A stretch of 7,572 bases of DNA from JBPCOB01 sp051000715 (GCA_051000715.1 JBPCOB010000059.1:1-7572); one strand, 5' to 3'. Shown: positions 1-4,668, numbered from the stretch's first letter. Translations and numbers: made by a program. The notes: generated by a model from the letters alone, not told the origin.

Positions 1-99
1 GTGCTCGCGGGCCCGCTGGCCGAACCACTGGGCGACCGGAAGCCCGACCCGGCCGGGTCGGGTGCTGCCGATGACGATCTGCAGGCAAGGCTTGGGCAC
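1..99 (-). CDS. NAD(P)H-dependent FMN reductase, N-terminal part (cut by window edge)
   Basis: Only the first 33 codons are present; the gene continues past base 1. The translation begins MPKPCLQIVIGSTRPGRVG and continues LPVAQWFGQRAREH. The IVIGSTRPGRVG stretch (residues 8-19) is the phosphate-binding loop after strand 1 of flavodoxin-like NADPH-dependent FMN reductases, which use NAD(P)H to reduce a bound flavin and then quinones, azo dyes, chromate or metals; the real substrate cannot be told. The start is a GTG at 97-99 (minus strand), chosen because AGGAG lies eight bases upstream (minus strand 108-112) and because the family starts just before this loop. It points away from the decayed region at 100-1234, so it is probably the last intact gene of the neighbouring block. 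The family call is firm for such a short piece because the loop is distinctive; subfamily is unknown. Confidence 0.85.
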   Translation of the reverse strand, partial: MPKPCLQIVIGSTRPGRVGLPVAQWFGQRAREH

Positions 100-373
100 G
101 GGGAATGCTCCTGACAGGTTGGGGTGAAGCCATGTCCGCGTCACTTGGGTGGGCGTTAGGGGATCCTCGCGGTCGAGGCGGGGCCTGCCCCCCGCTGACG
201 CCGCCTGTTCGCCTGGTGGGCTGGGCTACATCATCGGGGGTGGCCAAGTACGGCGCGAGTCCGCGACTCGCTGCGCCTCTGGGCGCGCGAGGAGGCGAGA
301 CCTCGGTTGGACGAGATCGCTGACTTGGGTTCCCGGCGAGCTGTCAAGAAGCGCGTGTGAACATCCGGCCTAG
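100..373. other. Gene-free stretch with coding-like fragments, no intact gene
   Basis: This stretch holds the upstream region of the FMN reductase and no intact gene. One plus-strand fragment (about 241-360, closed by TGA at 358-360) reads in a protein-like way (ARVRDSLRLWAREEARPRLD and onward) but has no credible start and no family I recognise. A short perfect inverted repeat, CCTCG-CGGT-CGAGG, lies at 165-178. No clear promoter for the reductase was found. The most economical reading is decayed coding DNA continuous with the pseudogene that follows. Confidence 0.4.
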
Positions 374-868
374 TGGGCCAACGACCCCAACCAAGTGCAG
401 GCACTGGCGGCCCCCTTGTCGATGCCGACCTCCTCGCGCCGCTGCTGTTGAACGTGAACCGGATCAGCATCTCCACTTACCAGGCGCTGCAGAGGGTGCG
501 CCCGCGGCTCCAGGAGGTGCTGACCCGCATCGAGGTTGACCTCTCGCTGGTAGACGCCGACGAGAAGCAGGTCACCCCCCTTGGGGATCTCTTCGCCATG
601 CTGGACGGGCCGGCATCAGGCGCGGGGCGCCGTCCTGTCCAAGCTGCTGCATCGAAAGCGTCCAGCGCTCATCCCCTTGTATGACAAGCAGGTCCGGGGG
701 GGTCTACCAGGACGGCAGCTCCGCTCCGTCACCGGTAGAGCAGGGCCGGCCCTGGAGGGAGTTCTGGCCGCTGTTCTCAAGAGCAGTGCAGCCGACCTCC
801 GGCGTGAGTTGCCGTTCTGACAGGAGATAGCCTCGCTGGCCCCCGGACCTCCGGTCACGCCCTTGCGT
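374..868 (+). pseudogene. DUF6308-like protein, remnant with several frameshifts and a stop
   Basis: Fragments of one protein can be followed across three reading frames. Frame 2 gives WANDPNQVQALAAPL (374-418). Frame 1 then gives VDADLLAPLLLNVNRIS and on to MLDGP (418-615). Frame 2 gives GAVLSKLLHRKRPALIPLYD and KQVR (about 626-697). Frame 3 gives VYQDGSS through WREFWPLFSRAVQ (702-791), and frame 2 gives ADLRRELPF, a TGA at 818-820 where Trp would fit, then QEIASLAPGPPVTPLR. Four frame changes, plus a TAG at 371-373 just upstream, make it non-functional; two shifts fall in C or G runs. The KRPALIPLYD motif resembles, from memory, the actinobacterial DUF6308 family of unknown function. That family name is uncertain; that this is a broken gene is well supported. 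Confidence 0.7.
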
Positions 869-1234
869 GAGGGCCGACGCCTGAGGAGAGCGGGTACGCC
901 GGGAGGAAGGCGGTGTCCTGGTCCCACCGGAACCAACTGCTCGACCACCGGGGCAAGTTCGATCCCCGCGTGCCAGGCGGGGTCGGACAAGAAGCCGGCA
1001 GACGGCTGTGAAACCTTGCCGCGGCCGAGCCGGCGGCTCGTCCAGTAGGTCGTACCGGATTGTCAAGCCGTTCGACAGCCCGTAGGTCGATGCCGTATCC
1101 GCCTCGCGTTCCCCTTGGATCACGTGGCGGTCGCCTCGGGGCGTTGGTCGTGGCCGTGTTGGAGCGTCGGTCAAGCGCCGACCGCGTCGAGTTGGGTGAT
1201 GGCGTCAGTGGGCAAGTCAAGGAGGGTGGCGGCC
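869..1234. other. Gene-free stretch, possible minus-strand coding remnant
   Basis: No intact gene is seen here. On the minus strand around 1030-1140 the translation contains EADTASTYGLSNGLTIRYDL followed by LDEPP, which looks like real protein in codon choice and composition, but the frame soon degrades into Arg/Pro-rich sequence without recognisable motifs. A second minus-strand fragment near 890-990 (ELAPVVEQLVPVGPGHRLPP) lies in a different frame. These may be pieces of one or two dead genes. The final ~35 bases include codons that could extend the nuclease upstream (ATG at 1199, GTG at 1208), but the preferred nuclease start is at 1235. Confidence 0.35.
1219..1225 (+). promoter_or_regulatory. 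Ribosome binding site deciding the nuclease start
   Basis: AAGGAGG is close to the full complement of the 16S anti-SD and lies nine bases before TTG 1235. It lies inside the longer in-frame alternatives beginning at 1199 and 1208, where it would have no role. Confidence 0.7.
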
Positions 1235-1870
1235 TTGTCAGCAGCCTTTGCGCAGATTGCGGCGGTCCGGCTGTTGCTGGCGTTGCTCACCGGGCTCCTG
1301 GTCGGCTGCGCGACTCCCGCGGCCGAGAACAACCAGCGCTCGCCGGTGCCCACGTTCGATCCTGGTTCGATCGAGTCCCCGGCCGTGCCGCGGGACGCCT
1401 TTCCGGCGACGGTGGTACGGGTTGTCGACGGAGACACGGTGATCGCGGCGGTTGCGGGCAGCACGCGGCCGGTCCGGGTTCGGCTGATCGGGATCGACAC
1501 CCCCGAGACCGTCCGCCCGAACACGCTGGTGGCTTGTTACGGCGAGCAGGCAGCCACCCTGTCGCGTCGACTGCTGACCGGCGCCCGGGTGCGGGCGGCG
1601 TACGAGCCCGGCGGCCGGCAGGACCGGTTCGGCCGTGAGCTTTGGGACGTCTGGCTGTCCGACGGCCGGTTCGTACAGGCGGTCCTGGTCACCGCGGGTG
1701 CGGCCCGCGCCTACCCCTATCGGCCGCAGGTCCGTTACGCCGGCCTGATCGCGCGGCTGGCCGACGCGGCGCGGGTCGGGCGCCGCGGCCTGTGGGGTCC
1801 GCCGTGCGACGGCCACTCCTTCGGAGAGCCTCACCGGAGCCGCACCAGCGTCGGCCGGCAACTAGACTGA
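1235..1870 (+). CDS. Thermonuclease (staphylococcal nuclease family) lipoprotein
   Basis: This is a 211-residue secreted nuclease of the SNase (thermonuclease) family, which cleaves DNA and RNA phosphodiesters with Ca2+. Residues 13-25 are a short hydrophobic segment ending in the lipobox LVGC, so Cys25 should be lipidated and the enzyme held on the outer face of the membrane. A Pro/Ser-rich linker follows (26-55). The nuclease domain starts at FPATVVRVVDGDTV (56-69, metal ligands Asp65/Asp67), has VRLIGIDTPE (82-91) with Arg83, Asp88 and Glu91 matching the classical Arg35/Asp40/Glu43, and DRFGREL (130-136) with Arg134 matching Arg87. All catalytic positions are therefore kept. The start is a TTG at 1235-1237, chosen because AAGGAGG (1219-1225) sits nine bases upstream and the resulting leader is normal; in-frame ATG 1199 and GTG 1208 lack a good SD and would place Arg inside a long leader. 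Confidence 0.9.
   Translation: MSAAFAQIAAVRLLLALLTGLLVGCATPAAENNQRSPVPTFDPGSIESPAVPRDAFPATVVRVVDGDTVIAAVAGSTRPVRVRLIGIDTPETVRPNTLVACYGEQAATLSRRLLTGARVRAAYEPGGRQDRFGRELWDVWLSDGRFVQAVLVTAGAARAYPYRPQVRYAGLIARLADAARVGRRGLWGPPCDGHSFGEPHRSRTSVGRQLD
1863..1868 (+). promoter_or_regulatory. Leaderless -10 element for the 33-aa peptide gene
   Basis: TAGACT fits the actinobacterial TAnnnT -10 consensus and is followed by six bases and then GTG 1875. Transcription would begin at or next to the start codon, giving a leaderless mRNA; no SD is present. The element overlaps the last codons and stop of the nuclease gene. The same CTAGACTGA nonamer occurs before the Nur-like gene (2730-2738). No convincing -35 box was seen. 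Confidence 0.55.
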
Positions 1871-1874
1871 TCGG

Positions 1875-1976
1875 GTGGTCGAGACGGTGTACGTCGGCGT
1901 ACTGCTGCTCATCCTCGGACTTTTCGCCTGGACCTGCCTGTACGCCGTGTACCGCATCTACACCGGTCCGCGGTGA
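1875..1976 (+). CDS. 33-residue single-pass membrane peptide
   Basis: The ORF runs from GTG 1875 to TGA 1974-1976 and encodes a short N-terminal acidic segment (MVET), one hydrophobic helix (about residues 5-27, VYVGVLLLILGLFAWTCLYAV) split here as VYVGVLLLIL then GLFAWTCLYAV, and a basic tail (YRIYTGPR). The charge pattern predicts an N-terminus outside and the C-terminus in the cytoplasm. I do not recognise a family. It is supported as a real gene by a leaderless -10 element six bases upstream, by G/C-rich third positions, and by a GTGA overlap of four bases with the nitrobindin gene, which implies translational coupling. It begins four bases after the nuclease stop. It may anchor or partner the cytosolic heme protein, but that is inference from gene order alone. 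A chance ORF is the alternative. Confidence 0.7.
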   Translation: MVETVYVGVLLLILGLFAWTCLYAVYRIYTGPR

Positions 1977-2449
1977 CCGCGGCAGTCGACCTACATCCCG
2001 ATCTGGCGCCGCTCGCGTTCCTGCTGGGCACCTGGTCCGGGGAGGGCGTCGGTGGCTATCCGACGATCGAGAGCTTCGCTTTCGGCCAGCAGTTGACCTT
2101 CTCGCATTACGGCAAGCCGGTCGTCGAGTACACCAGCCGCAGCTGGTCGGTGCCGGACGGCCGGCCGTTGGCGCGGGAGTCCGGCTGGTGGCGGCCGCGA
2201 CCGGCCGGGGAGGTCGAGCTGTTGCTGGCCCACCCCATGGGCGCCGTCGAGGTATGGCTCGGCACGATGACCGGCACCAGGGTGGAGCTGGCCACCGACG
2301 TGGTCGCCCGGACGCCGTCCGCCAAGGAGGTCACCGCCGGCCGCAGGCTCTACGGGCTGGTCGGCGACGAGCTGATGTGGGCCTACGACATGGCGGCGAT
2401 GGGTCAGCCGCTCCAGCCGCACCTCTCGGCCCGCCTGCAGCGCGGCTGA
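1973..2449 (+). CDS. Nitrobindin / FABP-like heme-binding beta-barrel protein
   Basis: A 158-residue cytosolic protein of the nitrobindin (DUF1794, also called FABP family or THAP4-like) family, the group that includes Mycobacterium tuberculosis Rv2717c. Family members form a ten-stranded barrel that binds ferric heme b and NO and can isomerise peroxynitrite. The signature LLGTWSGEGVGGYPTI (residues 17-32) is present near the N-terminus, and the C-terminal QPHLSARLQR carries His150, which aligns with the proximal heme ligand (His155 in the mycobacterial protein, from memory). Length fits the family, so the gene is intact. The start is GTG 1973, overlapping the stop of the membrane peptide gene (GTGA), which suggests coupled translation instead of an SD of its own. 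A hairpin terminator follows 15 bases after the stop. Physiological role in this organism, NO or heme handling, is inference. Confidence 0.9.
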   Translation: MTAAVDLHPDLAPLAFLLGTWSGEGVGGYPTIESFAFGQQLTFSHYGKPVVEYTSRSWSVPDGRPLARESGWWRPRPAGEVELLLAHPMGAVEVWLGTMTGTRVELATDVVARTPSAKEVTAGRRLYGLVGDELMWAYDMAAMGQPLQPHLSARLQRG

Positions 2450-2463
2450 CCGGACCCGGACAA

Positions 2464-2541
2464 CAGACAACCCCCGGGCGCTTCCTCGCCAAGAGCGAGG
2501 GCCGGCTGGACGAGGGCCGGCACCCGGGGGTGCGGTGTCTG
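2464..2541 (+). terminator. Long hairpin terminator after the nitrobindin gene
   Basis: Arms 2470-2481 and 2520-2531 pair over 12 positions with one C-A mismatch (core ACCCCCGGG / CCCGGGGGT). After a four-base bulge the stem extends with CAGACA 2464-2469 against TGTCTG 2536-2541. The loop holds a second perfect hairpin, CCTCGC-CAAGA-GCGAGG (2484-2500), and an 11-base direct repeat CGAGGGCCGGC (2496-2506 and 2511-2521). There is no U tract, as is usual in actinomycetes. Its place 15 bases after the stop fits termination; its elaborate shape could also serve RNA stability or regulation. Confidence 0.7.
2496..2521 (+). repeat. 11-base direct repeat in the hairpin loop
   Basis: CGAGGGCCGGC occurs at 2496-2506 and again at 2511-2521, separated by four bases (TGGA). 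The first copy overlaps the right arm of the small inner hairpin, so the two copies could compete for pairing. Confidence 0.6.
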
Positions 2542-2565
2542 TCTGGGTCTCCGCCGTACGCCGTC

Positions 2566-2663
2566 AAGGGAGGCGTCCGATGGAACCGGAGTCCGGACGG
2601 GCGGCTAGCGGACAGCCACCTCACGAGTCCGTTGTTCACACATGAACTAGGACCACCTCCCTT
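2566..2663. repeat. Inverted repeats upstream of the Nur-like gene
   Basis: Three perfect inverted repeats lie here or just beyond: AAGGGAGG (2566-2573) with CCTCCCTT (2656-2663), enclosing the 21-codon ORF; GTTCA-CACA-TGAAC (2634-2647); and, just downstream, GTACC-TGAAAC-GGTAC (2669-2684). The last two are the size of operator half-site pairs and could be targets of a dimeric regulator such as the downstream Fur-family protein. None matches the TTGC-rich Nur box as I recall it. Confidence 0.4.
2580..2645 (+). CDS. Possible 21-residue ORF upstream of the Nur-like gene
   Basis: ATG 2580 opens a 21-codon frame (MEPESGRAASGQPPHESVVH plus T) closed by TGA 2643-2645. It has a strong SD, AAGGGAGG at 2566-2573, six bases before the ATG. 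The product is hydrophilic, without a membrane segment, Cys run or metal motif, and I do not recognise it. The SD is exactly complementary to CCTCCCTT at 2656-2663 just past the ORF, so translation could be controlled by RNA folding. It lies 98 bases before the Nur-like gene, which seems to have its own leaderless promoter. It may be a leader peptide, a tiny protein or chance. Confidence 0.3.
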   Translation: MEPESGRAASGQPPHESVVHT

Positions 2664-2730
2664 CTCGTGTACCTGAAACGGTACGACGCGCGGCCGCGGC
2701 GCGCAACGGATTCGGGCACCAACCGACACC

Positions 2731-2736
2731 TAGACT
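2731..2736 (+). promoter_or_regulatory. Leaderless -10 element for the Nur-like gene
   Basis: TAGACT, with seven bases to ATG 2744, matches the TAnnnT -10 placed to start transcription at the A of the ATG. No SD precedes the gene. The surrounding CTAGACTGA is identical to that before the 33-residue peptide gene. Confidence 0.6.
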
Positions 2737-2743
2737 GACGACC

Positions 2744-3175
2744 ATGTCCGGCGCCGGATGGCAAGCCGAGCTGCGGGCCCGGGGTTACCGGCTGACGCCC
2801 CAGCGTCAGCTCGTGCTGGAGGCGGTCGACCGGCTGGGCCACGCCACCGCCGACGATGTCGCGACCGAGGTACGCCGGACGGCCAGCGGGGTCAACATTT
2901 CCACGGTCTACCGCACCCTCGAGCTGCTCGAGGGCCTGGAGCTGGTCACCCACACCCACCTCGGGCACGGCGCGCCGACCTATCACGCCGCCGCCCTGGA
3001 CGACCATGTCCACCTGGCCTGCCGCACCTGCGGAAGCGTCGAGGAGGTTCCACCCGCGCTGGTTCAGGAGCTGGTCGACCGGCTCGCGGCCGAGCGCGGG
3101 TTCGCCGTCGACGTGGGGCATTTCGCGATCTTCGGTGAGTGCCGTACCTGCGGAGAAACGACGGCCGCAGGCTGA
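2744..3175 (+). CDS. nur: Nur-like Fur family metalloregulator (probable nickel regulator)
   Basis: A 143-residue Fur-family repressor. Residues 1-80 form the winged helix (RGYRLTPQRQLVLEAVD 13-29; NISTVYRTLELLE 51-63) and 81-143 the dimerisation domain with two Cys pairs (CRTC 93-96, CRTC 133-136) for structural zinc. Compared from memory with Streptomyces coelicolor Nur (SCO4180) it aligns without gaps up to the C-terminal tail, sharing TASG-NISTVYRTLELLE and HLGHGAPTYH. The Nur nickel-site residues His70, His72 and His126 are all present. Of the second site (His33, His86, His88, His90), three are kept and His86 is Asp. In Streptomyces Nur represses nickel uptake and the iron superoxide dismutase when nickel is sufficient; here no target is in the window. 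The gene lies between the nitrobindin hairpin and ygfZ and has a leaderless promoter. Fur-family membership is firm; nickel as effector is inferred from the ligands. Confidence 0.9.
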   Translation: MSGAGWQAELRARGYRLTPQRQLVLEAVDRLGHATADDVATEVRRTASGVNISTVYRTLELLEGLELVTHTHLGHGAPTYHAAALDDHVHLACRTCGSVEEVPPALVQELVDRLAAERGFAVDVGHFAIFGECRTCGETTAAG

Positions 3176-3189
3176 GTTCTCCCCGGCCG

Positions 3190-3195
3190 TACGCT
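3190..3195 (+). promoter_or_regulatory. Leaderless -10 element for ygfZ
   Basis: TACGCT fits TAnnnT and is followed by six bases and ATG 3202. No SD is present before ygfZ, so a leaderless transcript starting at the ATG is likely, independent of read-through from the Nur-like gene whose stop is 15 bases upstream of this element. Confidence 0.55.
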
Positions 3196-3201
3196 GGTGA
3201 C

Positions 3202-4209
3202 ATGGACAGCCCGCTGCTCGCGTCGCCCGGCGCGGTCGCCGCCGACCCGCCGGATTCGGGCGTGGCCGCCCACTACGGCGACCCACTGCGGGAGCAGAAG
3301 GCGCTGACCGAGTCCGCGGGCTTCGTCGACCGCAGCAACCGCAGCGTGCTCACCGTCCGCGGCGCCGACCGACTGAGCTGGCTGCACAGCCTGACCAGCC
3401 AGCACCTGAGCTCCCTGCAACCGATGCGGGGGGCGGAGGCGCTGGTGCTCAGCCCGCACGGTCACGTCGAGCACCATCTGGTCCTCTTCGACGACGGGAA
3501 CGTCACCTGGCTCGACGTGGAGCCGGACACCGCCACCGAGCTGGCCCGATACCTCGACTCCATGCGTTTCCTGTTGCGGGTCGAGGTTGCCGACGTGACG
3601 GCGCAGTGGGCGGTCGTCTCGGTCCTCGGGCCGGGGACCGACGAGGCGCTGGAGCGCTCGTTCGGTGTCGAGGTGGGCCGGACGGCGTACGCCGTGAGCC
3701 CACTGCCCGATGGCGGCTTCGCCCGCCGCATGCCCGGTCCCGGCGACGACGTCGTCGACCTGCTGCTGCCGCGTGACCGGCTACCGGGCACCCGCGCTCT
3801 TCAGGGAGCGGGACCCGCCGGGATATGGGCGTACGAAGCCCTGCGCGTGGCCGCCCGGCTGCCCCGGCTGGGGCACGAGACCGATCATCGCACGATCCCC
3901 CACGAGATCGGCTGGCTGAAGACCGCCGTGCACCTCAACAAGGGCTGCTACCGAGGCCAGGAGACCGTCGCGCGGGTGCACAACCTTGGGCGGCCGCCGC
4001 GCCGGCTGGTGTTCTTGCACCTGGACGGCAGCGCGGAAGAGTTGCCGCACAACGGCGACCCAGTGGAGTCCGACGGCGTCCGGGTCGGCTTCGTCACCAG
4101 CGCGGTGCGGCACTACGAGCAGGGGCCCGTCGCCCTGGCTCTGGTCAAGCGGGCGCTACCGGACGAGGCCGAACTCACTGCCGGCGGCCTCGCGGCGAAG
4201 ATCGGCTAG
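3202..4209 (+). CDS. ygfZ: YgfZ/GcvT-like folate-binding Fe-S cluster maintenance protein
   Basis: A 335-residue cytosolic protein of the YgfZ (COG0354) family, related to the aminomethyltransferase GcvT. These proteins bind tetrahydrofolate and help assemble or repair certain [4Fe-4S] enzymes such as MiaB. The family signature KGCYRGQE is at 247-254, with the essential Cys at 249 (Cys228 in E. coli), followed by RVHNLGRPPRRL (257-268), which leads into the C-terminal barrel. The N-terminal folate-binding region includes FVDRSNRSVLTVRGADRLSWL. Length agrees with actinobacterial orthologues. The ATG at 3202 is chosen because the family begins near this point and a leaderless -10 sits six bases upstream; in-frame codons further upstream overlap the Nur-like gene. 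The last 54 bases are also coding for the convergent ATP-binding protein. A possible terminator hairpin starts three bases after the stop. Confidence 0.92.
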   Translation: MDSPLLASPGAVAADPPDSGVAAHYGDPLREQKALTESAGFVDRSNRSVLTVRGADRLSWLHSLTSQHLSSLQPMRGAEALVLSPHGHVEHHLVLFDDGNVTWLDVEPDTATELARYLDSMRFLLRVEVADVTAQWAVVSVLGPGTDEALERSFGVEVGRTAYAVSPLPDGGFARRMPGPGDDVVDLLLPRDRLPGTRALQGAGPAGIWAYEALRVAARLPRLGHETDHRTIPHEIGWLKTAVHLNKGCYRGQETVARVHNLGRPPRRLVFLHLDGSAEELPHNGDPVESDGVRVGFVTSAVRHYEQGPVALALVKRALPDEAELTAGGLAAKIG

Positions 4210-4605
4210 TTGAGCCGGCTCCGGCTCTGGCAGGTCGAGGCGGAACCACACGACCTTGCCGTCCTCAGTCGCCGTGACGCCCCATTGGCTCGCCATCAGG
4301 TTGATGATGGCCAGGCCGCGGCCGTCGAGGGCGAACTCGTCGGTCGACTGCATGACGGGCATTCGGGAGTTCAGGTCGGCGGCGGAGACGGTCACCTCAC
4401 CCTGGGCGATCTCCACAGCGAGCTCGACCTCGCTGCGGCCGTGCAAGACCGCGTTGGTGATCAGCTCGCTGGCGAGCAGCACGGCGGTGTCGACGAGGTC
4501 GGCTAGCGCGCACGACACCAGGACGTCGCGGACGAACCGCCGCCCCCGCGCTGCAGAGTGGTCGTTGGGAGGCAGCGAGGTGACGGCTCGGAGGCACTCT
4601 GCCAC
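4156..4605 (-). CDS. ATP-binding protein, RsbW-like anti-sigma factor family (GHKL)
   Basis: A 149-residue cytosolic single-domain GHKL ATPase of the HATPase_c_2 type, the family of RsbW/SpoIIAB-like anti-sigma kinases that are very numerous in actinomycetes. The N box is SELITNAVLHG (46-56) with Glu47 and Asn51. The next box is AADLNSRMP with Asp77, and the G box is DGRGLAIINLMASQWGV (94-110). The GTG at 4603-4605 is chosen as start because GAGG lies eight bases upstream (4614-4617 on the minus strand) and the family usually begins shortly before FVRDVL; an in-frame ATG at 4711-4713 would add 36 residues of poor-looking sequence. The last 18 codons overlap the 3' end of ygfZ and extend the protein past the usual end of the domain. 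No sigma factor or STAS antagonist gene is adjacent, so its partner is unknown. The expected kinase activity is a family property only. Confidence 0.85.
   Translation of the reverse strand: MAECLRAVTSLPPNDHSAARGRRFVRDVLVSCALADLVDTAVLLASELITNAVLHGRSEVELAVEIAQGEVTVSAADLNSRMPVMQSTDEFALDGRGLAIINLMASQWGVTATEDGKVVWFRLDLPEPEPAQLADLRREAAGSEFGLVR
4212..4227 (+). terminator. Short hairpin just after the ygfZ stop
   Basis: GAGCCGG (4212-4218) and CCGGCTC (4221-4227) form a perfect inverted repeat, in practice six pairs around a GCTC loop. It starts three bases after the ygfZ TAG and lies inside the 3' coding part of the opposing gene, where it encodes an EPEPA stretch. It could end the ygfZ transcript; there is no U tract and it may simply reflect the repeated codons. 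Confidence 0.4.
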
Positions 4606-4630
4606 GGTGACGACCTCATGAACTGTCGGC

Positions 4631-4668
4631 GGTTTCCTTGCCGTGATGCCCGCTACGGGAGGTTTCCT
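4631..4668. repeat. GGTTTCCT pair spaced 30 bases, upstream of the ATP-binding gene
   Basis: GGTTTCCT occurs at 4631-4638 and 4661-4668 (AGGAAACC on the minus strand), exactly 30 bases apart, about three helical turns. The pair lies 26-63 bases upstream of the GTG 4605 start, where a promoter or operator for that gene would be. A minus-strand promoter could not be assigned. Confidence 0.35.

Noticed and set aside
704..1174. Minus-strand 156-codon open frame as one real gene
   Set aside because: Only its first ~50 codons look like protein; the rest is opposite the pseudogene and low in information. It is kept only as a possible remnant.
1642..2676. Long plus-strand open frame in another frame across the nuclease, peptide and nitrobindin genes
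   Set aside because: It is Arg/Pro/Gly-rich with no motif and covers several clearly recognised genes; it is a GC-rich shadow.
2500..2743. Riboswitch (cobalamin or other known class) upstream of the Nur-like gene
   Set aside because: No conserved box of a riboswitch class I know was found; only generic inverted repeats are present.
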